Shown in pieces: positions 4,902 through 6,198 of a DNA stretch of 6,198 nt. Origin of the DNA: Kiritimatiellia bacterium (lineage in GTDB: Bacteria > Verrucomicrobiota > Kiritimatiellia > RFP12 > UBA1067); the NCBI GenBank assembly GCA_017936245.1, contig JAGBFY010000409.1, positions 1 to 6,198 on the forward strand, given 5' to 3'. The notes under the pieces are model-generated. The model was not told the origin of the DNA, did no database searches, and worked only from the letters and a program-made list of their open reading frames with translations. Every line of letters begins with the position of its first letter. Within the stretch, counting starts at the first letter, position 1. A program made the translations under genes and the position numbers.

Positions 4902-6198
4902 ATGAAGATAACAAGATTGGCAACTGCGTTTGCGGCTATTACCGCACTGTGCTTCTGGACTGGCATGGTGTATGCAGCACCCTCCCAAAGCGCGGATTCT
5001 AAAGGCAAGGCATATGAATGGGATTTCACCAAGGGAATCCCGCCTGGCGGCAAGCCGCGCAAATGCGCCGTCGTAAGCGCAAAGGGTCTGTCCCCTCTGC
5101 AGATGTCGAAATCATCAGGACATCCCTCCGGTGTGGAATTCCCTGATGCCGTGCTGCCGGAGGCATTCGAGTTCGAGGCGGAGTTCGAACCGTTGATAGA
5201 CTGGAAGGATGAAGCCGACGTCGCAGCCTCCAAGAAACTTTCACGTGCGCACATGATATGGGATTCGATGGGCGTCAATTACGCTCCCAAGTGCCGTAAC
5301 AAAGGCATGCAGGTGATGTTCTATGAATATGCGAAGCGCTGGAATGCGAAACTGTATGTAGGAATGGGTGATCGCATGTGCCAGGTGTCCGGTCCAAGTT
5401 TTCTTCCCGAGCAAGGGAAAAGGATGAAACTCTCGATTGTATATGACGGCCTTGGTCGCGTACAGTGGAATCTTGATGGACAGACAAAAACGTGCTTCCT
5501 TGAAAAGGCTGGCGTTGTTGTGCACGACAATGCGAGACGCCCTATGATCGGTGACCGCATATGCGACACGTACAATCCGTTCAATGGCTATATCCGTAAA
5601 GTGTCCGTAAAGCCGATTCTCCGTGAATCGTTCGCGGTGAGACCGAACGGACGCACTGCGTTCGAGCGGTGCGAGGAGAATGCGACATTCAAGTTGGATA
5701 CGATCTATTGCGGCGGCGAAGATGTGTCGCATGTGACGATTTCAGCGGAAAGTGAAGGTCCTGCTATCGGGATTCTTCGGTCGAAAGTGGAAAAGAATGT
5801 ACCGAAAATCGCAAGCGGTTCTGTGACTGTGCTGGAGATCCCTGTAGAGACGCGCCTGAAACCCGGGAAATATCCGGTAACGGTCACATTCACCGGACGA
5901 GTCCAGAATAAGGGTGAAGTGTGTTTTACAAAGAAGGTTGAGCTGTCGATAGGTGAGACTTTTGCAGATCGTCTGCCTGCCGTCATGTGGGGCAGCTCCG
6001 GATCTGATCCGGTGGTGCGTGATTTCGGGTTTACGCACGTTCTGCGTTATTTTGGGCTGGAGCGACCCGAATACGATCCGGAGAGCGCACGAGTGGTGAA
6101 CGATGTGCTGGACAGTGCACTTGCGTCCGGTATGCGAACCTTGCGTTCAATGCGTGTGCGCTATCCACAGGGCGACAAGGGGAAATACTATCGTTGCC
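4902..6198 (+). CDS. Secreted multidomain glycoside-hydrolase-like protein (3' end beyond window)
   Basis: The frame is open from ATG 4902 to the right edge, giving 432 visible residues with no stop. Residues 1-25 are a signal peptide (MKITRL start, hydrophobic core, VYA cleavage site). Residues about 36-238 look like a concanavalin-A/LamG-type beta-sandwich: it starts YEWDFTKG, has GVEFPDAVLPEAFEFEAEFE (77-96), then VYDGLGRVQWNLDGQ (180-194), and closes with NGYIRKVSVKPI. Residues about 243-351 form a second beta domain of the Ig or NEW3 kind (RLKPGKYPVTVTFTG, 318-332), typical as a linker before a catalytic barrel. From 357, LPAVMWGSSGSDPVVRDFGF starts what resembles the first strand and helix of a TIM-barrel hydrolase. 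Catalytic residues are not in view, so the GH family is open. GAGGG at 4893-4897 supports this start; an in-frame ATG at 4884 lacks an SD. An exported glycan-active role is inferred. Confidence 0.85.
   Translation, partial: MKITRLATAFAAITALCFWTGMVYAAPSQSADSKGKAYEWDFTKGIPPGGKPRKCAVVSAKGLSPLQMSKSSGHPSGVEFPDAVLPEAFEFEAEFEPLIDWKDEADVAASKKLSRAHMIWDSMGVNYAPKCRNKGMQVMFYEYAKRWNAKLYVGMGDRMCQVSGPSFLPEQGKRMKLSIVYDGLGRVQWNLDGQTKTCFLEKAGVVVHDNARRPMIGDRICDTYNPFNGYIRKVSVKPILRESFAVRPNGRTAFERCEENATFKLDTIYCGGEDVSHVTISAESEGPAIGILRSKVEKNVPKIASGSVTVLEIPVETRLKPGKYPVTVTFTGRVQNKGEVCFTKKVELSIGETFADRLPAVMWGSSGSDPVVRDFGFTHVLRYFGLERPEYDPESARVVNDVLDSALASGMRTLRSMRVRYPQGDKGKYYRC

Noticed and set aside
5241..5732. 163-codon minus-strand open frame
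   Set aside because: It is antisense to the secreted glycosidase-like gene, which has a signal peptide, an SD and a continuous frame from 4902 to the edge.
1..6198. CRISPR array, insertion sequence, prophage or integration site
   Set aside because: There is no regularly spaced repeat, transposase-like frame, terminal inverted repeat or tRNA-end duplication in the window.

Overview
This looks like a bacterial chromosome segment with four complete or nearly complete housekeeping or accessory genes plus one gene running off the right edge. Long, well-kept reading frames, strong Shine-Dalgarno sites, Sec signal peptides and TATAAT-type -10 boxes all indicate a bacterium. The gene content suggests a carbohydrate-degrading member of the PVC group (Verrucomicrobiota, Kiritimatiellota or Lentisphaerota), possibly gut-associated. 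The pointers are an exported nitroreductase, a solute-binding-protein/permease fusion, a large secreted multidomain glycosidase-like protein and the sub-type of the HisRS motifs. That placement is an inference from recall and was not tested by a search.

Layout. Positions 1-914 (+) hold the C-terminal two thirds of histidyl-tRNA synthetase. It converges with an exported nitroreductase-PepSY fusion (938-1771, -). The 23-base gap and its edges hold a strong hairpin (892-919) and a hairpin plus T-tract (930-955) that probably ends the hisS transcript inside the last codons of its neighbour. Next, on the minus strand (1937-4291), is a 784-residue protein. It joins a periplasmic sugar-binding protein to a MalF-type ABC permease in one polypeptide, and no second permease or ATPase gene lies in the window.

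A 287-base divergent control region (4292-4578) separates this fusion from two plus-strand genes. The fusion has an extended -10 box almost touching its ATG, with a spaced inverted repeat over the promoter. The other side has its own promoter candidate and a leader of about 180 bases with inverted repeats. The plus-strand genes are a 90-residue three-helix membrane protein resembling PQ-loop/SemiSWEET proteins (4579-4851) and, 50 bases later, a secreted protein (4902 to beyond 6198). The secreted protein has a concanavalin-A-like domain, a beta-sandwich domain and the start of what looks like a TIM-barrel glycoside hydrolase.

Working together: the right half reads as a small carbohydrate locus, with an extracytoplasmic glycan-active protein, a possible small sugar carrier, and a divergently transcribed ABC importer half carrying its own binding protein. 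This is a context argument; no substrate can be read from the sequence. I see no mobile element, CRISPR array, tRNA or rRNA. The most unusual items are the two domain fusions. I do not see a clear case for a wholly new defence or mobile system.
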